Positions 21,589-32,644 are shown, numbered from the stretch's first letter. The stretch is DNA of 64,000 bases from Argyresthia goedartella (GCA_949825045.1 OX463807.1:12859501-12923500); one strand, 5' to 3'. Notes: generated by a model from the sequence alone, not told the origin. A program made the numbers and translations.

Positions 21589-21855
21589 GTGTCGTGTAAC
21601 GATATGAACCTAACCAGAACCTAACAGAAAACAACCAGGATAAAATTTAGTAGTGACAGTTTATTAGAGCTATTTACAGTGATGACTATAGAAAAATGAT
21701 AAGAAGATGAGGATGGATGAAATGAGAACAGGTTTTTATAAAAATACAGATTAGGTATAAAAAAGGAAGCGGAGGACACGGAAAGTAGGAGACCGATGAA
21801 GTGATGACCAGGATGCAGGTGTAGCCGAGAACGGGTAGGTGACGAGGAGACTCTG
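21589..21855 (-). repeat. Truncated LTR of Gypsy-type family Y
   Basis: The sequence starts TGTCGTGT and follows the solo LTR at 32984-34099 for about 260 bp, including CTAACCAGAACCTAACAG and AAAGGAAGCGGAGGACACGG. It is the 3' end of a minus-oriented LTR, and stops where Gypsy-2 pol begins. Confidence 0.8.
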
Positions 21856-21859
21856 GATG

Positions 21860-23028
21860 CTGGGATGGAACGTCATTGAACGATGCGAAAGTCCTTGGTT
21901 ATCTCCAGTCCTCATCACTCCAAAGAAGAATGGGGAATGGCGTTTCTGCGTAGATAGCAGGAAGCTTAACTCAGTTACACGTCGTGATGCTTATAGTCTG
22001 CCTCTAATAAGCGAAATTTTGGACAACCTGAGAAATGCCAAACACTTATCAAGCATCGACATTGCGAAAGCATTTTGGGAGATTCCCTTGAATCCTGCTG
22101 ATAGAGATAAAACAGCATTTTATGTTCCTGGAAGAGGTATGTTCAGATTCAAAGTAATGCCTTTTGGTCTCACTAACTTACCTGCAACTCAACAAAGATT
22201 AATGGATACGCTATTTACTCCTGAATTTGAGAACAAGGTATTTTGCTATCTGGATGACATCATTATTATTAGCGAGACTTTTGATGAGCACATATCGCTT
22301 CTCATGAAAGTTCTGGAAAAACTTTCATATGCTAATCTGACTATTAACTTTGAAAAGAGTCAATTCTTCAGGAAAGAACTGAAATACCTCGGTTTTCTAG
22401 TGGACGAGTATGGTCTACGTGCTGATCCAGATAAAATAAAAGCTATTCAAGAATATCCTGTACCTACTTGCAGAAAAGAAGTTCGAAGATTCATAGGCAC
22501 CTGCAGCTGGTTTAGAAGATTCATTCCAAACTTCAGCACTATTGCCTCTCCACTCAACCAACTAACCTGTTCCGGGAAGAACGCTCCTAAATTTTTATGG
22601 AATCCCAAGGCTGCAGCTGCTTTCCAGAAACTTAAAGAAGCTTTGGTAACTGCTCCTTTCCTTGCTTGCCCTAACTTCGAACTACCCTTCTCTGTACATT
22701 GTGATGCATCAAATTATGGCATAGGAGCAATGCTTACTCAGCATCAAGATGACAAAGAAGTCGTGATTGCTTACATGAGTAAAGCACTAAACAAAAATCA
22801 ACAAAACTACTTAACTACTGAAAGAGAAACATTAGCTGTAATAACTGCGCTAGAACATTGGAGATGTTACCTAGACAATGGTAAGGAATTTACAATATAT
22901 ACTGACCACGCTGCACTTAAATGGTTTCAGAACTTATCGAATCCATCTGGAAGACTTGCTCGCTGCTCGCTGGACTCTACGCTTATCATGTTTTAATTTT
23001 GTCCTGAAACATAAAAAAGGAAAGGATA
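21860..23028 (+). pseudogene. pol: Gypsy-2 pol, RT and RNase H part, broken
   Basis: The frame is open from about 21865 to TAA 22994-22996. It encodes Ty3/Gypsy RT (ESPWLSPVLITPKKNGEWR, FEDIAKAFWEI-type blocks, CYLDDIII active site near 22245) and RNase H (HCDASNYGIGA near 22698; YTDHAAL near 22900). A 7-bp tandem duplication (GCTCGC-containing, about 22958-22970) shifts the frame, after which LKHKKGKD is read in another frame up to 23028. Gag, protease and the RT N-terminus are missing. The gene resumes at 27352 after the inserted element. Confidence 0.88.
23006..23028 (+). repeat. 23-bp target site duplication, left copy
   Basis: The sequence starting GAAACATAAAAAAGG recurs exactly at 27329-27351. 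The two copies bracket the OTU-RT element and restore the Gypsy-2 frame when one is removed. Confidence 0.95.
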
Positions 23029-24832
23029 GAGTGGCGTTTGTGTTGCCGGACCGAACGGACGTGTCTATAGACCTCCGACATCTTGCAAACGCATTTAAAC
23101 AAACAATAGTTTACATCCCGGCGCGCGCCTTTGTTCTGTCTCTGGTTTCTCGCGTTTCGGAGATTTTGTATCAGCGAGATGATATGAGAGTGTCTAATAT
23201 AGCTACAAGTGTGAAAGTAGAGTGCGTAAAGTGTGAATTAGATAGGTTCTGAGCTGCGCCCTACCAGATAATAGGCTACGCCACGCTGCTGTGACAATAC
23301 GTGTACAATATTGTGTACGACAATAGGTGCACATAGCTGAGACAACTCAACGAGTATTGCCTGGTGAGCCCGTTCCTACTCAGTGTCCTAACGCATGCAA
23401 CCAATATTTATCTCCACAGACGAATCTACTAGAAGAGACCCCGAGTTTACGTCTCACGCAATACATAACAGTACTCCCTAACGACACGCCGTTATCCTGG
23501 AGTATTAACCGACCCTATCCAGCACATTAGGTGTGTCATGACACTGGGATATCTCCTCAGCAGTAACCTAACCTTATCAATGAATTACTTTCTCCGGACA
23601 CACAAACGATTACATAGGACGTAGAATCTTCATTATTTAAGGTATTTCTTAAGTGAATCTAACCCATAAAATTAAGCTCTCTCAACAGCAACAACCTGGG
23701 AAACAGACTTATTTCATTTCATCACAGACATTCGTGGTGCTTGATACATCATCATAAATACTAAGTCAATAGAAACTAGAGTTGCGCAACGAGTCGTGGT
23801 GTTATCCCACGCCAAAAGGCAGGCCCTTTCATGCACTTCCTGCAGGCACGTGAATAAGGACACTAAAACCCAAACAATACCGGACAGAAAAAGTTAAACA
23901 AAAGAGATAAATTACGACAAAAAAACATTCCTCAAACTAACACAGCTGCAAAACGGCGAAGCAAATACGTCTTTTTTTTGTGCAACAAGCCCCTTCTCTG
24001 GACAACGAGCTAAGAAAAAACGAATTCCAACGAGCAATAAACAATAGGGCCTTGCACAGGGACTGAACCTCGACCCGTGTCACGGACCTCACTACTACGC
24101 ACTAATGAAGTGAACTGAAGTAGGTGATGTTAGTGCAGAGAGTATCACTAGCTGAGCAACAACCTGGTGAGATTGCTCCGATTAAGATATCCCTGTATCA
24201 GATAAAACAGCAAAACTAACTTTATATCTGGCAGGTAACATCCTTCGTAATGCTGGTTACCATTTCATAAACAGATACCGCTCTCGCTCCAAATTACTAC
24301 GCCAACTCTAAACTATTCCATAGGCATAGTCCCGTACAAATAGGTAGGTGATAGGTATACGAAAATACAAAACTAGGCAGGAACCTACCCAAGCACAATA
24401 AAACAAAACTAAACTATTTGCCACCATCCGGTCCAACCAGCCCATCTTGACCTGTTACAAAATAAAATAAACAATAATGCAAGCCTACTGCATATTCTGA
24501 GAAATAGCGAGTAAAAGCCAACACTTGCACATCATAAAAGGATCATTTTACCATCTTGCAGAAAACAGGCAATTAACGAAAGGCAGCTGACGAACAATAA
24601 CAAAATAAAATCAAAGACTCTTTGTCCTAAGCGGGTCTCTCTCACGCCTATTTTATAGCTTCCAGGCCCAGCCTCCAATTCTCTTAGAAAATACCGAGAA
24701 TAAGTGCGCAAAGATACGCACAAACTTTGACAACCACAACCCGTACCATTAACAATAGGTACGTAACTACGTAGGTAGTTCAAATTAATCAAATTAGCTC
24801 TAAGTTCTTTCTTTCAATAACATTCCAAAAAG
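23029..24832 (+). other. 5' region of the OTU-RT element, no clear gene
   Basis: This is 1.8 kb with many stops in all frames. Short frames at 23327-23530 and a minus frame at 24532-24792 match nothing I know. It may hold a decayed ORF1 or endonuclease; I cannot show either. Confidence 0.4.
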
Positions 24833-25320
24833 ATGAAAGCCTTATCAATGCCGAGAGATGGTAACTGCCTATTCCACGCAATTGCTGACCAAATTAATCA
24901 CCTATATCAATTAACACTCGACCACACCCACATTCGTAAGGACCTAGTTAGTTAAAAGTAAAATACCATAACGGGATTATGGAAGAACTTACGCCAAACA
25001 ACTACAAATTTATAGAAAAAGACGACGAATATACGCCCGAAATTCCGTGAGAATCTATTACAGGGTTTATGAAGTCAGTAGCCCAAAAAACACTTTCCGT
25101 AAAACCCGTTAGATCGCGGGAACACCGAATTGCTCTGGCAAATTTACAAAAGGCCAAATTCCTTAAAAGACGTCGACCAACCGACCAAACAATCAATAAA
25201 CAACTCAAAGAATGCCGACGACGTCTTGAGGAAATTATTGATAATGAAGAAAAACGAGAATGCAGAGCATTTTTTGAAGGCCTAGGAAAAAACACTCAAG
25301 CAAACGCATGCAAATCGTGA
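24833..25320 (+). pseudogene. OTU-like protease start plus linker of the OTU-RT element
   Basis: ATG 24833 opens a frame with MPRDGNCLFHAIADQIN, the catalytic Asp/Cys block of OTU proteases, followed by a His-rich stretch and an RKDLV block. It ends at a stop near 24954. After a frameshift the next part (about 24968 on) reads on to TGA near 25048, then 25069-25320 encodes a basic linker with a coiled-coil-like run (KECRRRLEEIIDNEEKRE). The His block expected about 40-50 residues further is not clear. Function inside a retroelement is unknown; the family normally cleaves ubiquitin. Confidence 0.65.
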
Positions 25321-25383
25321 ACCACTATTACAGACGACACCAGCTACAATCGAGACGGTGGAAAAAAACAACGATTTATCCCA

Positions 25384-27078
25384 ATGTCACGCTGGGAACA
25401 GGAATTAAGGAAATCAGAAGGCCCTAAAAATATTATTATCCCTAACGAAACTTCATTAAACCCTGATTATCTAGAAAATGGTCCAACAATAGCCGACATA
25501 AAAACAATAATCAGCCGCATGCGTAACGGAACAGCGCCGGGTACAGATCAGGTAGTCCCGGAACTGTACAAAGGAATACCGCCACAACTGGTAAAGGTTA
25601 TTACCAAAACAATGCACAGAGCATGGACAGAAAATATAATACCGGAGTCCTGGAATGAAACGGTCCAAGTACCTATCCCCAAAATCAGAAACCCTCAAGA
25701 CACCAATGACTATCGCCGTATAACAATGTGTAATACAGGATATCGCATATACGCGACATACCTGCTCATCAAACTAGACGAGATAACAAAAGAACTCGGG
25801 AACTACCAAGCAGCATTTCTCCGCAATAGATCCACCGATGACCACATCTTCACACTACGCAGAGTATTAGACGAAGAATGGCGCGCGGGTAACAGAACAT
25901 ATGTACTGGCGCTAGATATCGCCAAAGAATTTGATACTATAGACCTAAACGTGCTCAAGGATATTCTCCTTTCAAGGACCAATAAGATTTTAACCAATAG
26001 GATAATAAAAGCCTGCATGTATGAACGGACCTGCATCAAATGGTTCGGACAGCAAAGTAACTTGATCAACAAAGGAAAAGGAGTAAAACAATACTGTCCA
26101 CTGTCACCAAGACTATTTACAATATTAATGGATGATGTCCTCAAAACACTGGAAGAAGAAATTCCCAACATAAAACTGGACCAAGATGAAGAAATAGTCT
26201 TACCACTTATTCTCTCCTTCGCGGATGACCTCATCATCGTTTGTCAAGATTTACAACACCTTGACCAAATCGTCACGCACTTGAAAGCACTATTGAAAAC
26301 AGTAAGGCTCGATACTAACGAAACAAGGACGAAAATTCTTATAAGAGACCCCATAAACACCCAGCGCCCACAAGTGATCGTATTGGACGGAGTTCCAATA
26401 CGACCCGTAGACGAAATTAAATATCTCGGCACATATATAACGGCAGGACATAGTAGGAGAGACACAATAAAGAAGAGATGCCGGCAAGCCATAGGCAATT
26501 CCAAGGCCCTAATGCATTTTATAAAGAAATCCAACATGGACTGGAAAATAGTACGCCTGATTTACAAAATGGTTATAGCACCGTGTATAACATACGGACT
26601 TAAAGCGGCAGCCCTCACCAAAGCAAACCGTTCTAGACTAAGAAAATATGAACGCCTGATCCTCAGAGACATGTTCGAGAACGCCAGAAGCTATCCAAGA
26701 CACCGCAAAATTCATGACTTACTACAGGGCAAAACAATAACCAAACAAATAAAAAACCATCGGATGTGTTACTATACACATATTCTACGACGCCCACAAA
26801 AACACCTACTCCACGCTGCATTGAAATACGAAGCAAAGAAGAAGAAAGTTGGCCGACCCATTTACACCTGGAAAGATTCCCTTGAGCATGACATCAAATA
26901 CTACGGTAAAGATCACAGTAACTGGACAGAATCAGCACACAACAGGGACGAAGTCAGAAAGGCATCGAGCCAAATATACCATATTCCAGAAATAGACAGC
27001 GAAAGCGAAACGGAGACCTTACCGGATAACCCAAACGAACACGACAGGACAGGAAACTCAACCTATAACAATACCTGA
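25384..27078 (+). CDS. Reverse transcriptase of the OTU-RT element
   Basis: A 564-codon open frame. RT blocks: GTAPGTDQVVPELYK (near residue 50), VPIPKI...DTNDYRRITM, LALDIAKEFDTID (first catalytic Asp), QYCPLSPRLFTILMDDVL and SFADDLIIV (active site near 26220). The C-terminal part has KYLGTYI, an RKYERLILRDMF region and VGRPIYTWKDSLEHDI, and ends acidic. The natural protein was probably longer and continuous with the OTU/linker part upstream. The frame itself is intact, so decay upstream is slight. No endonuclease is seen on either side. Confidence 0.85.
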   Translation: MSRWEQELRKSEGPKNIIIPNETSLNPDYLENGPTIADIKTIISRMRNGTAPGTDQVVPELYKGIPPQLVKVITKTMHRAWTENIIPESWNETVQVPIPKIRNPQDTNDYRRITMCNTGYRIYATYLLIKLDEITKELGNYQAAFLRNRSTDDHIFTLRRVLDEEWRAGNRTYVLALDIAKEFDTIDLNVLKDILLSRTNKILTNRIIKACMYERTCIKWFGQQSNLINKGKGVKQYCPLSPRLFTILMDDVLKTLEEEIPNIKLDQDEEIVLPLILSFADDLIIVCQDLQHLDQIVTHLKALLKTVRLDTNETRTKILIRDPINTQRPQVIVLDGVPIRPVDEIKYLGTYITAGHSRRDTIKKRCRQAIGNSKALMHFIKKSNMDWKIVRLIYKMVIAPCITYGLKAAALTKANRSRLRKYERLILRDMFENARSYPRHRKIHDLLQGKTITKQIKNHRMCYYTHILRRPQKHLLHAALKYEAKKKKVGRPIYTWKDSLEHDIKYYGKDHSNWTESAHNRDEVRKASSQIYHIPEIDSESETETLPDNPNEHDRTGNSTYNNT

Positions 27079-27328
27079 AAATAGAAGGAAAACATGAAGT
27101 TGAAGAAAACAACAGCTGCTCTCCAAATCCTATATCCTCCCCATTCCACATATCCTATATTGGCTTCAGGCTGAAGAGTCGGTCGATTGAATTCACGCTC
27201 CTTCCTCTCCTATCGAGCAGGTCATTCCGCCCCCCCTCAAAACTCGTGCTCTCTGGTATGCCGGCCGAAAGACTGGAACAGGTTTAGAACCCTGGCTGGA
27301 GAAGCACCATTCATTCATTCATTCATTC

Positions 27329-27351
27329 GAAACATAAAAAAGGAAAGGATA
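27329..27351 (+). repeat. 23-bp target site duplication, right copy
   Basis: Exact match to 23006-23028; it is preceded by the CATT tail of the OTU-RT element and followed by Gypsy-2 pol. Confidence 0.95.
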
Positions 27352-27720
27352 ACGTTGTTCCTGATTTATTATCAAGACATATGAATAAAGAACGTCCTGA
27401 TACACGAGAAACTTCACCTCAAGGCGTACATCCTATTACGATTGAAGAACCACCTGATCGTGAACTTGAGCACTACAACAAGATTTTTCTCGGATGCTCC
27501 AACAACCCAGACGCATATCCCAACTACACTATCAGGGATAACAAACTTTACCGCTGCATCCATTCTCTCGATCGTCTAAACGACGACTTTATTTGGAAAG
27601 AAGTTCCACTGCCGCAAGATAGACATGCACTTATTGAAGTTAGCCATGGTTCCCCTTCAGAACTCCTTGGTATCTTCAAAACATTCAAGAAAATATCTTT
27701 AAAATACTATTGGCCTGGTA
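27352..27720 (+). pseudogene. pol: Gypsy-2 pol continued: RNase H end and integrase zinc domain
   Basis: The frame resumes with NVVPDLLSRH directly after the target duplication, and continues through a linker to the start of the integrase H2C2 domain (HGSPSELLGIFKTFKK...YYWPG). It is then cut by CR1-like copy D2 at about 27720. The integrase core and 3' LTR are not found in the window. Confidence 0.8.
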
Positions 27721-28540
27721 GTCAATAGTCAATAGTCAAAGTACTTTATTACTGTAGATATTTACATATACTTAGCAAACGTCATTTTTTGCCTCTTTTC
27801 TACATTGGACCACTGTGGGAGAAGCAGGGCGTAGAAACTCCCACAGATTTATTTTTAGATCTCTTTTAAAAATAGGTTGTGCTTAACTAATACAAATATG
27901 AAAAATTTAATTGTTATGATTAATAAGCAGGAATAAATAATTACAAAATTATTAACAGCAAGGTCTGTGTTGAGCCAGATTAACCCCATACAGTCCTGTC
28001 ATTTAAGTAATCTTGAACATTGTAATATCCCTTTTTCGACAAAGTCGCTTTAACATGCTTTTTAAATTGCTCAAGTGGCAATTTCAAAATTTCCAGAGGT
28101 ATCTTATTGTAGTAGAGAATGCACTGACCCTTGGAAGAATTGCAAACCTTCGCGAGTCTAAAACGGGGCGCACATAGTCTGTGATTATTTCTTAGGTTAA
28201 CATTACAGCTATCGCTAAGTTTGGAAAATGTTGTAAGGTTCTTGCGTACATACATTATATTTTCGAAAATAAATTGACTAGCTACTGTTAGTATGTAAAT
28301 TTCTTTAAAAAGCTCTCTTAAGGAGTCTGTTTGTTTTAAATTATAAATTGCTCGAATAACTCTTTTCTGTAAAATAAAAATAGTTTGAATATCCGCTGCT
28401 TTCCCCCACAACAAGATACCATAGGACATCACACTATGAAAGTAACTAAAATATACTAGCCTAGATGTAGCCACATCCGTGCTTTGTCTGATGTTCCTAA
28501 CAGCGTAAGCCGCAGAACTTAATTTACCAGCCAATTTATT
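27721..28540 (-). mobile_element. CR1-like element D, copy 2
   Basis: The 3' end on the plus strand starts with GTCAATA units and the shared D tail. Minus frame 28540-27980 (about 187 codons) encodes the ORF2 C-terminus (YAVRNIRQSTDVATSRLVYF, ILQKRVIRAIYNL, end TVWG, stop 27980-27982) without internal stops. The 5' end is fused at about 28540 to an envelope-like fragment. RT is not included. Confidence 0.8.
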
Positions 28541-28855
28541 TATTTTAGTAATAGAGTTGTTGAAATTATATATAGTAGATTTTAAAATATGGATGCTGTC
28601 TTTAATGAAATGATCTAATTTCTTCTCATCTGTCTGGACTTGATTTAGCTTATTTGTCAACTTAACAGCATCGTCAGAGTATAGGGTTCCGAAAAAGGTT
28701 TTGAGGACAGAACAGTGAACAGTAAGATTGAGACTGGGTTTTCGAAGAAAGATAAGAAATGGATAAACAAATTCGTAGATTATTTTTGTGTGGACTATTG
28801 TGTGAATGAAATGGGTTTTTGCATTCGAACTTGATTTTGGATGATTTTTGATCAT
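28541..28855 (-). pseudogene. Envelope-like (F-type) fragment fused to CR1-like D2
   Basis: The minus frame reads into D2 without a stop. Residues from about 28700 to 28541 (FFGTLYSDDA...then a helical DEKKL region) resemble the N-terminal part of the fusion subunit of F-type envelope proteins, the half that is missing in the 16177-15664 fragment. The upstream part (28855-28700) is not clearly homologous. The junction with D2 has about 9 bp of shared sequence. This is a fragment and cannot make a complete protein. Confidence 0.5.
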
Positions 28856-29995
28856 TAGAAAAGCAATTGAGTTTAGACAATAATATATCGACTTTATCTA
28901 AATGCGGTTGAATGTGATTTATATCTATAAATGTTACTCTGTTCCATCGTTATTAAACTTAACGTCTAAAAGTTTATCATAGTACAGTCCAGAACTTTGA
29001 ATAACAGGTGTTACAAAGTTTCTCTGCAACTGGGGGAAAAGTATGTACCTGGAACAAACAATAGATTAATGATTAGCTGGATTTGTCTCGTCGTAGTGAT
29101 GACGTACGGTCACCTGCAAAATTGCAGATATAGCTTAAATACTAATATGGCGTGCAGGCAAATCACACAATCACATTGGTATACTGACTCAAATAAATAT
29201 CAACCTTAAGTTGACAGACTTAAGGATCAAAATATTTCCATAGAATATTGTGGTTGCCGTTTCGCTTGCCAAAACAAGACGAATAACATTATTTATTTCG
29301 TCATATCAACAAGAGAGTCTAGTGGTCTCGCGGTGAGCGCGCTAAGTTCAGGACATAATGACCTAGGTTCAAATCCTCAGATCAATTACTATTCGACTTT
29401 TTTTTTTATCTGTTTTGTGGAGTAAGAGATATAAAATAACCTATCAGTAAAAGTTACCTACAGGTAATTTTATATAATAACATACATGTTATTATACAAA
29501 AATTTGTTATTGTTATTATTGTGGAACACCTTTCCTGTTGCTAGCCAAGGCTGTAAGGAGATATTGTCTAGCAAGTGCAAATAACCGATATACGAGGCGT
29601 CGGTGTGCAAAAATCGGACTAAATTGCATAATGCCTTAAGCATGCGAAGGTGCCTGGTAGTTTAAAAATAATATTTATTTTTAGCGAAAAATATTTTTGA
29701 TTATTGAATAATAATTTGATAATATTGATTGATAAGTTACACATGTTATTTGCGTTGTAAATTGAATCAAAACAGTCATCCCACTTTTGGTGGTGACTTT
29801 GGTATGGGGAATAAACGAATGTTTTTTATTTTATTTTATAAACCGATGGTTAAAATCTAAATGGTTTTTTTTTATACCCCGCAACTACTTCTGCGTGGAC
29901 TTTAGGAATTAAAATATGGGGGAGTGGGGGGAGAATAACAACTGCAAAAAGATTGGCTAGCGGGACCACGTCGGGTGGACGTTCATTAACATAAA
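28856..29995. other. AT-rich 1.1 kb, one tRNA-like SINE candidate, otherwise no gene
   Basis: Contains a tRNA-like block at 29311-29400, an inverted repeat ATAATAACA...TGTTATTAT near 29475-29497, an AATAAA signal near 29811 and a G-rich tract near 29921-29932. No coding frame is recognised. Confidence 0.5.
29311..29400 (+). repeat. tRNA-derived SINE-like sequence
   Basis: TAGTGGTCTCGCGGTGAGCG resembles a polymerase III A box, and GGTTCAAATCC about 30 bp later is a near-perfect B box; a T-run follows. The ends do not pair as a tRNA acceptor stem, so a SINE head is more likely than a tRNA gene. Confidence 0.5.
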
Positions 29996-30764
29996 TGAAG
30001 AAACTCTCACTGAAATAGTTGATACAATTACCAGCGGGGGAGATGCCATGTTGATTGCGGCTGCATCTGGAGCTGCTCTTCTTTTTTGGACTAGTATAAA
30101 GCCTTACCCATTGACGGTCGCGATTGGCTGGCCACAGGCGGGCCTGTCCGGCATCGCACGCGGCACAGCCTGCAGCTTCTGTTGTTCAGCAGCACACGTA
30201 TCCTCCTGAGGTTCCAGTATTTGGAAAGTACATAGAAACCGCATCTAGTGCTGGTCGACTCGGCTTCGTGACGTCACTAGGTAGTGCCATATTTATACAT
30301 GGATACAGTGGTAGCAAGTGTGCTTTGCTGTCAAGCCAGTCGTTTCGACGTAGCGTTTTAGGGAACTTGTCTGTAGTCGTGTATATCACATTGTGTACTG
30401 TAGGGTCCTAACCACTAGACGGTCACGGCCTATACTTGAACTCCCTAGCCCTACAGATTAGGTAGGCAATTATAAAGACGTTAATAACACCAAACTTGTG
30501 TTTATTGATCGAATATGGTTATAATTTATATAAAAGGGATCAAACTGGCTCGATAGCCATTAAGCTAATCCTAACTAAATAATTTAGATCGGTCGCTGAC
30601 CGAAGCCTAAGGTGAAGTGTGACACATTGACTTTTCACATCAAGGCCTCTTTCTTTTTAAAATTACAAATTACGTAACAGTGTCAAAGCGAACACTCACT
30701 CTAAAGAGGCCCGTATACAATATTATCGCATAGACAAATATCGAACCTAACTATATACCTTACA
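29996..30764 (-). repeat. 3' LTR of element X (769 bp)
   Basis: On the minus strand it starts TGTAAGG and ends CTTCA. It is preceded (minus strand) by GAGGGGGGAATGAT, a polypurine tract. The 95-codon plus frame at 30124-30411 is also present in the other copy but looks non-coding. Confidence 0.8.
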
Positions 30765-31352
30765 ATCATTCCCCCCTCATTGAAAACAAAAAATTATTTT
30801 TTTTCCAAAGTGGCAACCCTAACTCAAAGTCTAAAATCAAAAATGACAACCTATCTCAAAGTCTATAATCTAAAAAACTTTAAATGTTAACATTAAGTGA
30901 GCTTGCTATGCTTGAAATCAAAAAAACAGTAAATATGCCGCAAGCATAATCTTAAATAACATCGAGTACCCTAATCCTTATCTGTCCAACTACACTTAAG
31001 GTGTAGGCTATGCACCTTAAAAAACTTAATTTAAAAAACTTAAATTATAACACCCTATGATCCCATCATACAATTATTCGTGGCTTAACACTAACCTACC
31101 TAACGCTAGAAAACTAACTATTACAATACGAAGGCAAACAGCTGAATCTAGCTAAGATTTAGCTTCTCGAATGGTTATCATTCGACAAACTTTCTGACAA
31201 AAAAAACTAGCGAAAAATTTATCAGACAACTATAATACCTCCGTTCTTAAAATTAACACAACTCCATCTTTGCTTAAAAATTTCATTTAAATCACCACAT
31301 TGTGAACTCTTTCCACCGAATGGAAATATTTCAAAAATTAACGCAGGCAAAG
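30765..31352 (-). other. 3' untranslated part of element X
   Basis: AT-rich, no frame of note; polypurine tract at its left end next to the LTR. It continues at 32645-32983 beyond the Jockey H insertion. Confidence 0.55.
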
Positions 31353-32633
31353 TTTTTTTTTTATTATTATTTTATCATACAATCAGTCTTTGACTATGAG
31401 CAGATTTTTTGAGTGATGGTGTTATGTAGAGGTGATTCCCCTTTGGGATTACTCTTATAATGTGCCTTAGATGCTGTCCAGGTCTAAAATATTACGTCTC
31501 TTCAGGCGCCCCATGTAGGAGGGAATTGTCAGTTGGACTGCAAGTTGGTTTGGGTGTTTGGTAAGGCGGGTTTTGTACTGTTTGCTGTAGTACTTTATCT
31601 CCTCCTTTACTGTGTTCATATTTAGGTGGTTGTGGACCTCTGCGTTTCTGATGAACCAGGGTGCGTTGGAGATTTGTTTCAGCATAGCATTCTGGGCTCT
31701 CTGTATTTTTTGTATGCTTGTGTCACAGGCGGATCCCCATAGTTGTATTCCGTACGTCCAAATAGGTTTTATGACGGATTTATAGACAAGTAGTTTATTG
31801 TCGGTTGAGAGTTTGGAATTTCTTCCTAGCAGCCAGTACAGCCCTTTATATTTAAGGTTAAGTTGGTCTCTCTTGGTTTAGATGTGTTTATTCCAGGTAA
31901 GCCTGCGGTCCAGGTGCATTCCGAGGTATTTCACTGACTCTTTGTGTGGTAGTTGATTTTCACCCAGTTTCACTGGTGAACAGTTCCCTTTGCGCAGTGT
32001 GAATGTTACTTGAACCTATTTGGATGCACTGTCACGGATTCTCCACTTTGTGAGCCAGCTTTGAACATCGTTTAGACTATTTTGCAGAATTTGTGATGCT
32101 TCTTGGTTACACCGGCTTGATGCTAGAATCGCTGTGTCATCAGCAAAGGTTGCCACTGTGACTTTGCGGTAGATCTGATGTGAATATTGTGTAAAGAATA
32201 GGCCCAAGCACCGAACCCTAGGGTACTCCGGCGTGTATGTCATAGAATGAGGATGTGCTTTCACCTTCGCTGATCTGAAATATTCTATTGTATTGGTAGG
32301 ATTCTAGTATGGCATAGAATGAGTGGGTTAAAGGTGTTTTATCTTGCACAACAGTCCTCTGTGCCACACTCTATCAAATGCTTGTTGTATGTCAAGGAAG
32401 GATGATGAACAGTATTCTTTTCTTTCCAGAGATTTTCTGATGACATCACACACTCTGTGGATTTGTTAAATAGTGGCATGTTCTTTTCTAAATCCAAATT
32501 CGTGGTCTGGAATTGTAGATCCTTCTGCAAGTGCAACTGCCAGTCTGCGAAGAATGATTTTCTCGAAGACTTTGGAGAGTATCGGTAGCAGGCTTATGGG
32601 TCTATACGAAGTGACGTCATGTGGTGGTTTTTC
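31353..32633 (-). mobile_element. Jockey-clade non-LTR element H, 5'-truncated
   Basis: An 11-bp target duplication CGCAGGCAAAG (31342-31352 and 32634-32644) brackets the copy. A T-run (A-tail on the minus strand) begins at 31353. Minus-strand coding pieces: RT approach (about 32536-32300), RT active site VATFADDTAILASS (near 32150), then NDVQSWLTKWRI and a stop, and the C-terminus AEVHNHLNMNTVKEEI (31685-31467). Stops and shifts separate them. Motifs match the Jockey clade proper (A-tail, FADDTAI). Confidence 0.85.
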
Positions 32634-32644
32634 CGCAGGCAAAG

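Larger units (their letters stand above)
23029..27328 (+). mobile_element. OTU-RT non-LTR retrotransposon (4.3 kb)
   Basis: The element is bounded by a perfect 23-bp target duplication and ends in CATT tandem units (27308-27328), a non-LTR hallmark. It holds a 1.8-kb 5' region, an OTU protease-like start (24833), a linker and an RT frame (25384-27078). No AP endonuclease is visible, which is unusual. The target duplication is long for this class. It inserted in the RNase H/connection part of Gypsy-2 pol. The clade is uncertain; the RT end (VGRPIYTWKDSL) recalls RTE-related proteins. Confidence 0.85.

Noticed and set aside
29318..29390. Functional tRNA gene
   Set aside because: A and B boxes are present but ends do not form an acceptor stem and no clear anticodon arm is seen.
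30124..30411. 95-codon plus frame, nearly identical at 40839-41126
   Set aside because: Conserved because both copies lie in LTRs of element X; no hydrophobic or catalytic pattern, and LTR orientation is opposite.
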